Below, piece after piece: positions 28,617 through 38,102 of a stretch of 64,000 nt of DNA (positions within the stretch are counted from its first letter, which is position 1; each line of letters starts with the position of its first letter). Position numbers and translations under genes: made by a program. The notes below the pieces were generated by a model. That model was not told the origin of the DNA. It did not search any database and worked only from the letters and a program-made list of their open reading frames with translations. The stretch covers positions 1-64,000 of the forward strand of contig NZ_BAFR01000206.1 in NCBI RefSeq assembly GCF_000308435.1. Reading direction: 5' to 3'. Origin of the DNA: Nocardia araoensis NBRC 100135 (GTDB lineage: Bacteria > Actinomycetota > Actinomycetes > Mycobacteriales > Mycobacteriaceae).

Positions 28617-30119
28617 ATGACTTCGAACCAGACCGCGGACCGCAGCAGCCGTTCGGTGTGCGACCCCGCCGAACTGCGCGCCTTGTTCCTGTTCGAGAAG
28701 CTGAACGACGAGCAGCTGGAGTGGCTGTGCGCCGACGGCAGGATCGAGACGATCGAACCGGGGGTGGTCTTCCGCGAAGGCGACCCGGCCACCTGCTTCT
28801 ACGTCCTGATGGACGGTGAGCTGGTGCTGACCAAGCAGTCCGGCGGCGCGGAGATCGAATTGGTCCGCACCGAGCATCACGGCGCCTACGCGGGCGCCTG
28901 GATGTCCTACATCGGCGACAAGGTCGACCAGACCTACAGCGGGACGATGCAGGTGACGCGTCCGTCGCGGTTCTTCGTGCTGGACGCCGAGATCTTCTCC
29001 CGGATGATGCACGAGTGGTTCCCGATGGCCGTGCACCTGCTCGAAGGGGTGTTCTTCGGCAATCGCAACACCAACGCCCGCATCGGTGAGCGGGAACGGC
29101 TGCTCGCGCTCGGTTCGCTGTCGGCGGGCCTCACCCATGAGCTGAACAACCCGGCCGCCGCCGCGGTGCGCGCCACGTCGGGCCTGCGCGAGCGGGTCGC
29201 GGGGATGCGGCACAAGCTCGCCATGATGGCGGAGGGCAAGTTCGATCCGTCGTCCCTCGGCTCGTTGGTGCGCCTACAGGAGGAGGCCGCCGCCCAGGTC
29301 GCGAAAGCGCCGGAGCTGACGCCGCTGGAAGCCGCCGATCGCGAGGACATGCTCGGCGAATGGCTGGAGGACCACGGGATCACCGACGGCTGGAACCTCG
29401 CGCCGAACTTCGTCCAGGCCGGATTCGACACCGACTGGCTGGAGCGGGTGGCCGCCACCCTGGAGGGCTCGACGGAGCAGGTGTTCCAAGGGGCGATCCG
29501 CTGGCTGAACTACACCATCGAGACCGAACTGCTGATGAACGAGATCGCCGACTCGACGACGCGCATCTCCGCGCTGGTCGGCGCCGCGAAGCAGTATTCC
29601 CAGATGGACCGGGCGCCGTTCCAGGTGGTCGACATCCACGAGCTGCTGGACAGCACCTTGGTGATGCTCAGCCGCAAGATCGGCGACGGCGTGCACGTGT
29701 TCAAGGAGTACGACCGGACGCTGCCGGACGTGCCGTGCTACGCGGCCGAACTCAACCAGGTGTGGACCAACCTGATCGACAACGCGGTGTACGCGATGAA
29801 CGGCGAAGGCACGCTGACCATCCGCACCAGGCACGAGAACGACTGCGCGGTCGTGGAGATCGGCGACACCGGGCCCGGCATCGCACCGGAGGCCCGTAAC
29901 CGCATCTTCGAACCGTTCTTCACCACCAAGCCGATGGGCGAGGGCACCGGTCTCGGACTGGACATCTCGTTCCGCATCGTGGTCAACAAGCACAATGGCG
30001 ACATCCGGGTCGACTCGGAGCCGGGCGACACCAGATTCACCGTCTGGCTGCCGCTGCGCCGCCCCGAGCAGGATCGGATCGACGCCGTCGCCGGAACCGA
30101 CACGGAAGGGCAGTCATGA
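28617..30119 (+). CDS. Histidine kinase with N-terminal cyclic-nucleotide-binding domain
   Basis: A 500-residue soluble kinase. Residues about 18-140 form a cNMP-binding beta-roll (FREGDPATCFYVLMDGELVLTK). The H box is LSAGLTHELNNPAAAA with H174 as phosphosite; an atypical insertion of about 150 residues, including a predicted helical stretch, separates it from the ATPase domain: N box NLIDNAVYAM, G1 DTGPGI, F box FEPFFTTK and G2 GTGLGL. No membrane segment. It begins 13 bases after the receiver-TrxR fusion gene (AGGAGG upstream), so the receiver in that protein is its likely partner. Confidence 0.93.
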   Translation: MTSNQTADRSSRSVCDPAELRALFLFEKLNDEQLEWLCADGRIETIEPGVVFREGDPATCFYVLMDGELVLTKQSGGAEIELVRTEHHGAYAGAWMSYIGDKVDQTYSGTMQVTRPSRFFVLDAEIFSRMMHEWFPMAVHLLEGVFFGNRNTNARIGERERLLALGSLSAGLTHELNNPAAAAVRATSGLRERVAGMRHKLAMMAEGKFDPSSLGSLVRLQEEAAAQVAKAPELTPLEAADREDMLGEWLEDHGITDGWNLAPNFVQAGFDTDWLERVAATLEGSTEQVFQGAIRWLNYTIETELLMNEIADSTTRISALVGAAKQYSQMDRAPFQVVDIHELLDSTLVMLSRKIGDGVHVFKEYDRTLPDVPCYAAELNQVWTNLIDNAVYAMNGEGTLTIRTRHENDCAVVEIGDTGPGIAPEARNRIFEPFFTTKPMGEGTGLGLDISFRIVVNKHNGDIRVDSEPGDTRFTVWLPLRRPEQDRIDAVAGTDTEGQS

Positions 30120-30469
30120 CCGAGCAGATCGCGGGCATCGATCCCGCGGTACCGCCGAGTGGACCGGGGTGCGTGGAGTGCGAGCAGCACTCCGGCTGGT
30201 GGGTGCATCTGCGCCGCTGTGCTCAGTGCGGGCATGTCGGCTGCTGTGACACCTCACCGGCGCAGCACGCCACCGCGCACGCGAAGAGCACCGGTCACCC
30301 CTTCATCCAGAGTTTCGAGCCGGGCGAGGACTGGTACTACAACTTCGAGACCGAGGAGATGTTCAGCGGCGGACCGGAATTGGCGCCACCGCACAGTCAT
30401 CCGGCCGAACAAGGCGTGCCCGGCCCGCGCGGGCGGGTCCCAGCGGATTGGCAGGCACACATCCACTGA
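30116..30469 (+). CDS. UBP-type zinc finger protein
   Basis: A 117-residue protein that is almost entirely a ZnF-UBP domain: C19-x2-C22, C35-x2-C38, C43/C44, H51, H55 and H61, then the FEPGEDWYYNFETEEMF strand typical of the fold. In eukaryotes the domain binds the free C-terminus of ubiquitin; bacterial function is unknown. Its ATG overlaps the kinase stop (ATGA), so it is translated with the kinase. It could sense zinc or oxidation, or bind a protein C-terminus; these are inferences. Confidence 0.93.
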   Translation: MTEQIAGIDPAVPPSGPGCVECEQHSGWWVHLRRCAQCGHVGCCDTSPAQHATAHAKSTGHPFIQSFEPGEDWYYNFETEEMFSGGPELAPPHSHPAEQGVPGPRGRVPADWQAHIH

Positions 30470-30540
30470 CCCGCCGCAACCGGTACGCTGCTGCGGACGC
30501 CGGGGCCTCCGGCGCCACGATCCACCCGGGAAAGCACGGT

Positions 30541-30981
30541 ATGAAACGAACTTCCGCCATCGTCCTGATCGCCGGGACGGTGGGTTTCCTGCTGGCAGGC
30601 TGCGGCGGAGGGGACGAGTCCACCGACGCGAACGGACTGCGCAAGGGCTCGGCGACCGCGACCGCGGCCGCATCGGCCGCCCGCACCACGACCGCTCCCG
30701 GCACCGCGACGCCGAGTTCCCCGGCGGATACCGACGCCCCCACCACGACGAAGCAGCGCGACTCCGCGCTCGGTCCGGCGTCGAGCACCACCTGCGGTGA
30801 GTTCCGCAAGCTCGACACCGACGCGGAGAAAGTCCTGATCGAGCAGATCTTGGCGGAGAACCCGGGCGGCCCGTTCGAGGGAAGCCCGAATGTCGCGCTC
30901 GGCACCGCCAAACTGGTGTGCCTGGCGCCGAGCGTCGCCGACAAGCCGGTCGCGACCGCCGCCGGACTGGTGAAGAAGTAG
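30541..30981 (+). CDS. Secreted lipoprotein, possibly HdeA-like
   Basis: The 146-residue product has a lipoprotein signal peptide ending in LLAGC (C21). A Thr/Ala/Pro-rich linker of about 60 residues leads to a small helical domain of about 60 residues with two cysteines (TTCGEFRKLDTDAEKVL and AKLVCLAPS) that resembles the HdeA-like acid chaperone fold seen in mycobacterial proteins; this likeness is weak. ATG 30541 is used; an upstream in-frame start would place 31 residues before the signal peptide. It is 71 bases after the zinc finger gene on the same strand. Confidence 0.75.
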   Translation: MKRTSAIVLIAGTVGFLLAGCGGGDESTDANGLRKGSATATAAASAARTTTAPGTATPSSPADTDAPTTTKQRDSALGPASSTTCGEFRKLDTDAEKVLIEQILAENPGGPFEGSPNVALGTAKLVCLAPSVADKPVATAAGLVKK

Positions 30982-31056
30982 CCGACAGCGTCGTCATCTG
31001 GAGTTCCCGGACGACGGACCGTGACCGATGGCGGGGCCGCGCGGCACAATGGCACA

Positions 31057-33321
31057 GTGGCAGAACTGGCACTCACCGCCCGCCTGAACCCTTCGGCCGC
31101 CGATGCCCGGCGCGGGGTCGTCCGGCTGCATCCGGAGGCGCTGACCGCACTGGGGCTGCGCGAATGGGACGGAATCATGCTGGTCGGCTCACGGCGCACG
31201 GCCGCGGTGGTCGGCGTCGCCCGCCAGGGCACGCCAGCGGGCGTGGCCATGCTCGACGACGTCACGCTCTCCAACGCCGGACTGCGCGAGGACTCGACGG
31301 TGGTGGTCTCCCCCGTGACCGTCTACGGCGCGAAGCAGATCACGGTGAGCGGTTCGGTGCACGCCACCCGCACGATTCCGGCCGCGACGCTGCGGCAGGC
31401 GCTGCTGGGGAAGGTCGTCACCGTCGGCGACGCGGTCTCCCTGCTGCCGCGCGACCTCGGCCCCGACATCAGTTCCACCGCGGCCACCCAGGCACTGTCG
31501 CGCACCTTCGGCATCGCCTGGACCACGGAGTTGCTCACCGTCACCGGCACCGATCCGCGCGGGCCGGTGAGCGTGCAGCCGAATACCGCGGTGAGCTGGG
31601 GAGCGGGGGCGGTCGCCGCGCGGGACGCCGCCGATCTGGCCTGGGCCGGAACCCCGATCCCGGTGGGTGAGGCCTCGCGAGCGGCTACCGAAGCCGCCGC
31701 GTTCGACACGGCCGCGGGTAACAACGGCGCCGCGATGGTCCGGGCCACGGCGGCCGTCGACATGCAGAGCGTCTCGGTCGAAGTCCTGGCGGGCGGGCGC
31801 AGCCAGGCCGCGAAGCTCGAGGAGTGGCTCAGCCTGGCGCTGGACGAGCCGGAGCTGTTGCGCACGCTGGGCGCGCGCCCTCATCTCGGCGTGCTGATCA
31901 CCGGCCCGGCCGGCGTCGGCAAAGCCACGCTGGCACGCGCGGTCGCCGGATCGCGGCGACTGGTGGAGCTGGATGGTCCCAGCATCGGCGCGGCCGAGAG
32001 CGGTGCGCGGCTGCGCCAGGTCGCCGAGGCGGTGGCCGATATCGGCTGTGGCAGGGGCGGCGTCCTGCTGATCACCGACATCGACGCGCTGCTGCCCGCC
32101 GACCCCGAACCCGTCGCCACACTCATCCTCGACCAGCTCCGCGCCGCGATCGCGGGCCCCAGCGTCGCGTTCCTGGCGACCACGGCGCACCCGGCAGGCG
32201 TCGACCAGCGCCTGCGCGCCCCCGACCTGTGCGATCGCGAACTCGCGCTGCCGCTGCCCACCGCGGGCGTGCGCAAGGCCCTGCTGGAGTACCTGCTGCG
32301 CCGGGTGCCGACCGCGGAGCTGGAACTCGACGAGATCGCCTCCCGCACGCCCGGATTCGTGGTGTCCGATCTGGCGGCGCTGTGCCGGGAGGCCGCGCTG
32401 CGCGCGGCGTCGCGGGCCAGGGAGCACGGCGAGCCGCAACTCACCCAATCCGACCTGCTCGGCGCGCTCGAGGTCATCCGGCCGCTGTCGCGCTCGGGCA
32501 TGGAGGAACTCGCCATCGGCAGCCTGAGCCTCGACGACGTCGGCGACATGGCGGAAACCAAGCAGGCGCTGACCGAGGCGGTGCTGTGGCCGCTGAAGCA
32601 CCCGGACTCCTTCGCCCGCCTCGGCATCGAACCACCGCGCGGAGTACTGCTCTACGGCCCGCCCGGCTGCGGCAAGACCTTCCTGGTGCGCGCGCTGGCA
32701 GGCACCGGTCAGCTCAGCGTGCACGCGGTCAAGGGCGCCGAACTGCTGGACCGGTGGGTCGGCTCGTCGGAGCGGGCGGTGCGCGAATTGTTCCAGCGTG
32801 CGCGTGATTCCGCGCCCTCGCTGATCTTCCTGGACGAGGTGGACGCGCTGGCCCCGCGCCGCGGGCAGAGCGCCGACGCCGGCGTAGGCGACCGAGTGGT
32901 CGCGGCGCTGCTCACCGAACTCGACGGCGTGGAGCCGCTGCGCGACGTGGTGGTGCTCGGCGCGACCAACCGGCCGGACCTGATCGATCCCGCGCTGTTG
33001 CGCCCTGGCAGGCTCGAACGGCTGGTGTTCGTACCGCCGCCGGACGCCGCCGCCCGCCGGGAGATTCTGCGCACCGCGGGCCGCGCGGTACCTTTGGCCG
33101 ACGACGTCGACCTCGACGCTCTCGCGGAGGAACTGGACGGCTACTCCGCCGCCGACTGCGCCGCGCTGCTGCGCGAGTCCGCGCTCGCGGCGATGCGCCG
33201 GGACGTGCACGCGGCCGACGTCACCGCCGCCGACGTGCTCGCCGCCCAGACGGTGGTGCGCCCCTCGCTGGATCCATCGCAGATCGACACGCTGCGCCGG
33301 TACGCGGACAGCCGCGGGTAG
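31057..33321 (+). CDS. CDC48/VCP-like double AAA+ ATPase
   Basis: A 754-residue protein with a CDC48-type N-domain (LTARLNPSAADARRGVVRLHPEAL) and two AAA+ modules. D1 has Walker A GPAGVGKA (283-290) but its Walker B reads LLITDIDAL, lacking the catalytic Glu, so D1 may bind but not hydrolyse ATP. D2 is complete: GPPGCGKT (534-541), LIFLDEVDALAPRRG (D593, E594) and DPALLRPGRLER. It should unfold or remodel proteins as a hexamer; Rv0435c is the mycobacterial counterpart. GTG 31057 is preferred over GTG 31021; neither has a good ribosome site. Confidence 0.93.
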   Translation: MAELALTARLNPSAADARRGVVRLHPEALTALGLREWDGIMLVGSRRTAAVVGVARQGTPAGVAMLDDVTLSNAGLREDSTVVVSPVTVYGAKQITVSGSVHATRTIPAATLRQALLGKVVTVGDAVSLLPRDLGPDISSTAATQALSRTFGIAWTTELLTVTGTDPRGPVSVQPNTAVSWGAGAVAARDAADLAWAGTPIPVGEASRAATEAAAFDTAAGNNGAAMVRATAAVDMQSVSVEVLAGGRSQAAKLEEWLSLALDEPELLRTLGARPHLGVLITGPAGVGKATLARAVAGSRRLVELDGPSIGAAESGARLRQVAEAVADIGCGRGGVLLITDIDALLPADPEPVATLILDQLRAAIAGPSVAFLATTAHPAGVDQRLRAPDLCDRELALPLPTAGVRKALLEYLLRRVPTAELELDEIASRTPGFVVSDLAALCREAALRAASRAREHGEPQLTQSDLLGALEVIRPLSRSGMEELAIGSLSLDDVGDMAETKQALTEAVLWPLKHPDSFARLGIEPPRGVLLYGPPGCGKTFLVRALAGTGQLSVHAVKGAELLDRWVGSSERAVRELFQRARDSAPSLIFLDEVDALAPRRGQSADAGVGDRVVAALLTELDGVEPLRDVVVLGATNRPDLIDPALLRPGRLERLVFVPPPDAAARREILRTAGRAVPLADDVDLDALAEELDGYSAADCAALLRESALAAMRRDVHAADVTAADVLAAQTVVRPSLDPSQIDTLRRYADSRG

Positions 33322-33413
33322 ACCGCCGCTCCGCTTCCGGCACAGGAGACATTCCGGGGCAAATTTTCGGCAATCACAAGATCGCGCGCGCACCCCGGGT
33401 AAGTTCGACAATC

Positions 33414-34715
33414 GTGCGCAGGGTCGGCGACATTGTCGACGCGACCACGGCCTTCACCGGAGCCGCGGTCGCGGGCGTCACGCTGTTCCTGCCGGTCACC
33501 GTCAGCACCAAAGGCGCTTCCCCCTCGTACCGGATCGCCGGGCTGCTCAACAGCGTGCCGCGCAGCGCGGCGCTCGGCGTGATCGTGGCCGTTGCGGTCG
33601 CCGTGCTGGTCGCCACCACCTCGCGACCGCTGACCGGGTGGGCGACCGCGACGGCGGGCGCGCTGGCGCAGCTGATCAACCACTTCGCCGGACGCCACGT
33701 GGCCACGGCCGAGTTGCTGACCACACAGAACTACATCGACTCGATCTGCGCCGCGGTGCTGCTCGGCGGGCTCGGCGCCGTGGTGCTGCGCAGACCGCTG
33801 CCCGCCGCGGCGTTCGCGGTGGGCGGCGTCGGCTTCTTCGGCTTCGGCGATCTGGCCGACCTGCTGGACATCAACGCGGATCCGTACGCGGTCCTGGAGA
33901 CCCCGACGCGCTGGATGATCGGCGTGAGCTTGGTCCTGCTGATGATCAGCACCCTGCACAACTGCAAGCGCACCGAGGACGCGAAGGAGCCGCACATGGC
34001 GATCGCGCTGCCGGTGACGCCGATCCTCGCCGCCATGGTGCTCGCGCTGGTGGTCCTGGCCGGCACCGAATGGCTGGGCAGGCAGTACAGCAAACTGCCG
34101 GGGGAGGGTCACGCGGTGGAGATCGTGATCGTCGTCGCGGCGACGATCGTCAGCGCGACCGCGGCCGCCATGCTGCTGCCCGGCCGCGACGGCACCGGTG
34201 TGTACCTGGCCGTGAGCCTGACCGCGGCGGTCGACGCCGTGGGTTACGCGGTGCGGCCCGGCTGGACCTCCGCGGTGCTCATCGCGTTGACCGCGGCCGG
34301 ACTCGTCATCGGCGCCAGGATGCCGTCGACCGCTCTCGCCATCCTGCTGCTGACGGGTATCTCGGTATTCGCCCTCGTCACCTCGACATCCGCGAGCACC
34401 GTCGCGTTCGCGGTGATCAGCGGGGTCATCGCGTTGACAGCGGGGTACTGCTGCGCCACCGCGCGTCCGCACTACGCGCCGAGCGGCGTGCTCGCGCTCA
34501 GCGCGCTGTATCTGCCGTCCGCGGTCTCGGTGATGCCGGACCGGGTCAAGGATTGGCGTGCGGACGTGGCCACGCACGACGCGACTCCGGGCGCCACCGC
34601 GCTCGCCATCGTCATCGGCAGCGCCGTCGGGCTCATCGTGCTGCGCAAACTGCGGCCGCGCAGCAAGCCGCAAAGGAAAGGGCAACCAGAGAGCGAATCA
34701 TTAGCGGACATATAG
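33414..34715 (+). CDS. Polytopic membrane protein of unknown function
   Basis: A 433-residue protein with about 11-12 hydrophobic helices and few charged loops (a short NCKRTEDAKEPH segment near residue 185 and a basic tail). No transporter family signature is recognised. It starts with GTG at 33414, 92 bases after the ATPase gene, and ends 70 bases before mrpA on the same strand, so it could be read with either. It might be a partner of the antiporter or an unrelated transporter; the sequence does not decide. Confidence 0.75.
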   Translation: MRRVGDIVDATTAFTGAAVAGVTLFLPVTVSTKGASPSYRIAGLLNSVPRSAALGVIVAVAVAVLVATTSRPLTGWATATAGALAQLINHFAGRHVATAELLTTQNYIDSICAAVLLGGLGAVVLRRPLPAAAFAVGGVGFFGFGDLADLLDINADPYAVLETPTRWMIGVSLVLLMISTLHNCKRTEDAKEPHMAIALPVTPILAAMVLALVVLAGTEWLGRQYSKLPGEGHAVEIVIVVAATIVSATAAAMLLPGRDGTGVYLAVSLTAAVDAVGYAVRPGWTSAVLIALTAAGLVIGARMPSTALAILLLTGISVFALVTSTSASTVAFAVISGVIALTAGYCCATARPHYAPSGVLALSALYLPSAVSVMPDRVKDWRADVATHDATPGATALAIVIGSAVGLIVLRKLRPRSKPQRKGQPESESLADI

Positions 34716-34785
34716 CTTCGGTCCGGGCGGATGGCGGACACCATACTCACGCATTCCACGGAAAACGCACGCTTTCCGTAGGCTT

Positions 34786-37728
34786 GTGCCGGACACCCCG
34801 CCGCCACTACCCGACGGAGTGAGTTTGCTCGCAATCCTGCTCGTACATGCCGCAGCCGCCCTGGTGGCTCCGCTGTGGGTGCGGGCACTGGGGCGCAACG
34901 CTTTCTACCTGCTCGCTGTGGTCCCGCTCGGCGGCTTCGTCTGGGTGATCGCGAATTGGTCCGCATCCCAGAGCGTTCGATCGACCTGGGCGCCGAGCAT
35001 CGCCCTGAACATCGATCTGCGCTTCGACACGCTCGCGGCGGTGCTGTGCGCGCTCGTGCTGGGCATCGGGGCGCTGGTCCTGGTCTACTGCGCCCGGTAC
35101 TTCGAGGACGACGAGCCGCGGCTCGGTGTATTCGCCGCCGAGCTGGTCGCGTTCGCAGGCGCCATGTTCGGGCTGGTCACCAGCGACAACATGCTGCTGC
35201 TCTACGTGTTCTGGGAAGCGACGACGGTGCTGTCGTTCCTGTTGATCGGGCACAACGCCGAGCAGGCGGCCAGCCGGAGGTCCGCGATCCAGGCGCTGCT
35301 GGTGACCGGCGCGGGCGGACTGGCGATGCTGGCGGGCATCGTCGTGCTCGGCACCGCGAACGGCAGCTACCTGCTGTCGGATCTGCTCTCCGGGACCGGT
35401 CAGAGCGGGACGGCGGTGCAGGTCGCGGTGGCTCTGATCCTGGTGGGCGCGCTCACCAAATCCGCCGTGGTGCCGCTGCATTTCTGGCTGCCCGGCGCGA
35501 TGGCCGCGCCGACCCCGGTGAGCGCGTATCTGCATGCCGCGGCGATGGTGAAGGCCGGGGTGTATCTGATCGCCCGGCTGGCACCGGCGTTCGCGCAGAG
35601 TCCGGTGTGGCATCCGCTCGTGCTGACCCTCGGTCTGGCCTCGATGCTGCTGGCCGGGCTGCGCTCGCTCCAGGTGGTGGATCTGAAACTGGTGCTGGCC
35701 TTCGGCACGGTGAGCCAGCTCGGATTCCTGATCGTGCTGGTCGGCATCGGCACGCCCGACGCAGCGCTGGCCGGAGTGACGCTGATCGTCGCGCACGCGC
35801 TGTTCAAAGCGTGCCTGTTCCTGGTGGTCGGGATCATCGATCACGGGGCGGGAACGCGCGATCTGCGCCGGTTGTCCGGGCTCGGCCGGCGCGCTCCGGT
35901 GCTGTGCGCCACCGCGGTGCTCGCCGCGCTCAGCATGGCGGGCATACCGCCGCTGCTCGGCTTCGTGGGCAAAGAGAGCGCGCTGAACGCCGTTCTGGAC
36001 GCGGACGTGCTCACCGTGCCGGTACGCGGTGTGGTGTTCACCGGGGTTGTGCTCGGCTCGATGCTGACCGTCGCCTACAGCATCAGGTTCGTCTGGGGCG
36101 CCTTCGCGGCCAAGGACCTCGAGCCGGAACCCGCGGCCGGCTCCACGCCCGTCGCCCACCACCCGAGCGAGGTACCGGTCGCCGAGAACCAGCCGGAAGC
36201 CGAAGGGCGTCTCCGCTGGCACCCGCCGGGCGCGCTCTTCCTCGCGGCGCCGGTGATCCTCGCCGTCGCGAGCCTCGCGGCCGGTCTCGCCCCGTCCTGG
36301 CTCGACGCCCGATTGCGCCCCTATGCCGAAACGCTGTCCGGACCTTCGCTTTCGCATCTGGCGCTGTGGCACGGATTCGATCCCGCGCTGGCGTCGACGC
36401 TGCTGATCGTCGCGGTCGGCGTCGTGCTGTGGCGGTTGCGCGACCGCTTCGCCGAATCGGCGCACCCGCGCCTCGGCAACGCCGACCGCGCCTACGACGC
36501 CACACTGCGCGCGATGGACACCCTCTCGCTGCGGATGACCGGCGCCGTGCAGCGCGGGTCGCTGCCGCTGAGTCAAGCCGCGATCCTGGTCACGCTCATC
36601 GTCCTGCCGACCGTCCTGCTCGCCCTCGGCACTCGCACGGGAGTCGCACTGCGGCTGTGGGATTCGCCGCTGCAAGCGGTCATCGGCGCGATCATGGCGG
36701 TGAGCGCGCTCGCCGCGACGGTATTGCGCAACCGGCTGGCGAGCGTGCTGGTCGTCGGGGTGACCGGATATGGCAGCGGCGTGATCTTCGCGCTGCACGG
36801 TGCGCCCGACCTCGCGCTCACCCAATTCCTGGTGGAGACGCTGACGCTGGTCATCTTCGTCCTCGTCCTTCGCGCTTTTCCCGCGACGATCGAGGCGAGC
36901 CGGACGGCCGCGTTCAAGGTGCGCAGGGCGATTCTGGCCGCGGGAACCGGAACGGTGGTCGCGGTCCTGGCCGGGTTCGCCGTGGCGGCACGCACCGCCG
37001 AACCCGTCTGGCCCAGGATTCCCGATGCCGCCTACGAATTCGGCGGCGGGAAGAACGCCGTCAACGTCCTGCTCGTCGACCTGCGGGCCTGGGACACGCT
37101 CGGCGAGATCTCGGTGCTCGTCGTCGCCGCCACCGGGGTCGCCTCCTTGGTGTTCCGCAGCAGGCGGTTCGGCAGCGCGCCGCGCGCGACGGACTCCCCC
37201 GACTACGATCCGGAGCTGGTGAGCTGGCTGCCCGCGGGCCGGTTGGTCGCTCGGGCCGAACGGTCCATGGTTTTGCAGATCACCACGCGGCTGGTGTTCC
37301 CGACCATCATGGTGCTGTCGGTCTACTTCTTCTTCTCCGGTCACAACGCGCCCGGCGGCGGGTTCGCGGGCGGGCTCACCGCTGGACTCGCGCTCACCCT
37401 GCGGTATCTCGCGGGCGGCCGTTACGAATTGGGTGAGGCACTGCCCGTCGACGCGGGCCATATCCTCGGTGCGGGTCTCACCTTGGCCGCGGGCACCGCC
37501 GTGTCGTCGCTGCTGCTCGGCGCGCCGCCGCTGTCCTCGGCGATCATCGAGGTCTCGCTGCCGGTGCTCGGCCACGTCAAGGTGGTCACCGCGCTGCTGT
37601 TCGATCTCGGCGTCTATCTCATCGTGGTCGGCCTGGTGCTGGACGTGCTGCGCAGCCTCGGCGCGCGCCTCGACAGCGAGCTGGCCGATGCCGAGACGTC
37701 CTCGGCCAATGGAGGTTCCAGGAGATGA
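34786..37728 (+). CDS. mrpA: Na+/H+ antiporter subunit MrpA fused to MrpB-like domain
   Basis: A 980-residue membrane protein. Residues about 100-420 carry the NuoL/MrpA proton-translocating core (FWEATTVLSFLLIGHN, TKSAVVPLHFWLPGAMAAPTPVSAYLHAAAMVKAGVYLIARL). A middle region has the MrpA C-terminal domain (ALHGAPDLALTQFLVETLT). The last about 170 residues are an MnhB domain (VFPTIMVLSVYFFFSGHNAPGGGFAGGL), normally a separate MrpB protein. It exchanges Na+ or K+ for H+ in the Mrp complex. A GTG at 34819 is an alternative start, closer to the first helix. Confidence 0.95.
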   Translation: MPDTPPPLPDGVSLLAILLVHAAAALVAPLWVRALGRNAFYLLAVVPLGGFVWVIANWSASQSVRSTWAPSIALNIDLRFDTLAAVLCALVLGIGALVLVYCARYFEDDEPRLGVFAAELVAFAGAMFGLVTSDNMLLLYVFWEATTVLSFLLIGHNAEQAASRRSAIQALLVTGAGGLAMLAGIVVLGTANGSYLLSDLLSGTGQSGTAVQVAVALILVGALTKSAVVPLHFWLPGAMAAPTPVSAYLHAAAMVKAGVYLIARLAPAFAQSPVWHPLVLTLGLASMLLAGLRSLQVVDLKLVLAFGTVSQLGFLIVLVGIGTPDAALAGVTLIVAHALFKACLFLVVGIIDHGAGTRDLRRLSGLGRRAPVLCATAVLAALSMAGIPPLLGFVGKESALNAVLDADVLTVPVRGVVFTGVVLGSMLTVAYSIRFVWGAFAAKDLEPEPAAGSTPVAHHPSEVPVAENQPEAEGRLRWHPPGALFLAAPVILAVASLAAGLAPSWLDARLRPYAETLSGPSLSHLALWHGFDPALASTLLIVAVGVVLWRLRDRFAESAHPRLGNADRAYDATLRAMDTLSLRMTGAVQRGSLPLSQAAILVTLIVLPTVLLALGTRTGVALRLWDSPLQAVIGAIMAVSALAATVLRNRLASVLVVGVTGYGSGVIFALHGAPDLALTQFLVETLTLVIFVLVLRAFPATIEASRTAAFKVRRAILAAGTGTVVAVLAGFAVAARTAEPVWPRIPDAAYEFGGGKNAVNVLLVDLRAWDTLGEISVLVVAATGVASLVFRSRRFGSAPRATDSPDYDPELVSWLPAGRLVARAERSMVLQITTRLVFPTIMVLSVYFFFSGHNAPGGGFAGGLTAGLALTLRYLAGGRYELGEALPVDAGHILGAGLTLAAGTAVSSLLLGAPPLSSAIIEVSLPVLGHVKVVTALLFDLGVYLIVVGLVLDVLRSLGARLDSELADAETSSANGGSRR

Positions 37729-38102
37729 CCGCGAATCTGACCCTGCTGGTGGTGATCGGCATCCTGGTCGCGTGCGGGGTGTACCTCATCCTGGAACGGG
37801 CCGTGTCGAAGATGCTGCTCGGGCTGATCCTGTTCGGCAACGCGGTGAACCTGCTGATCCTCACCGCGGGCGGCGGCGACGGGAAACCGCCCATCCGCGG
37901 TACGGCCGACACCGGGGAGATGGCCGATCCGCTGGCCCAGGCGATGGTGCTCACCGCCATCGTGATCACGATGGGCATCGCGGCATTCGTGCTCGCCCTC
38001 GCCTACCGCGCCTACATGCTCACCACCAGCGACGACGTCGCCAACGACCAAGAGGACGTGGATGTCGCCCGGCGTCGCGCCGGAGAGGACCCGGAGACGT
38101 GA
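37725..38102 (+). CDS. mrpC: Na+/H+ antiporter subunit MrpC
   Basis: A 125-residue, three-helix subunit homologous to NuoK: VYLILERAVSKMLLGLILFGNAVNLLILT and DPLAQAMVLTAIVITMGIAAFVLAL, with the membrane Glu and Asn/Lys residues typical of MrpC. The ATG overlaps the mrpA stop (ATGA), giving coupled translation. The C-terminal 25 residues are acidic and probably cytoplasmic. Confidence 0.95.
   Translation: MTANLTLLVVIGILVACGVYLILERAVSKMLLGLILFGNAVNLLILTAGGGDGKPPIRGTADTGEMADPLAQAMVLTAIVITMGIAAFVLALAYRAYMLTTSDDVANDQEDVDVARRRAGEDPET

Noticed and set aside
34807-37575. A 922-codon open frame on the minus strand
   Set aside because: It is antisense to mrpA. Its translation is Arg/Gln/His-rich with no domain, while mrpA has clear membrane helices and signatures.
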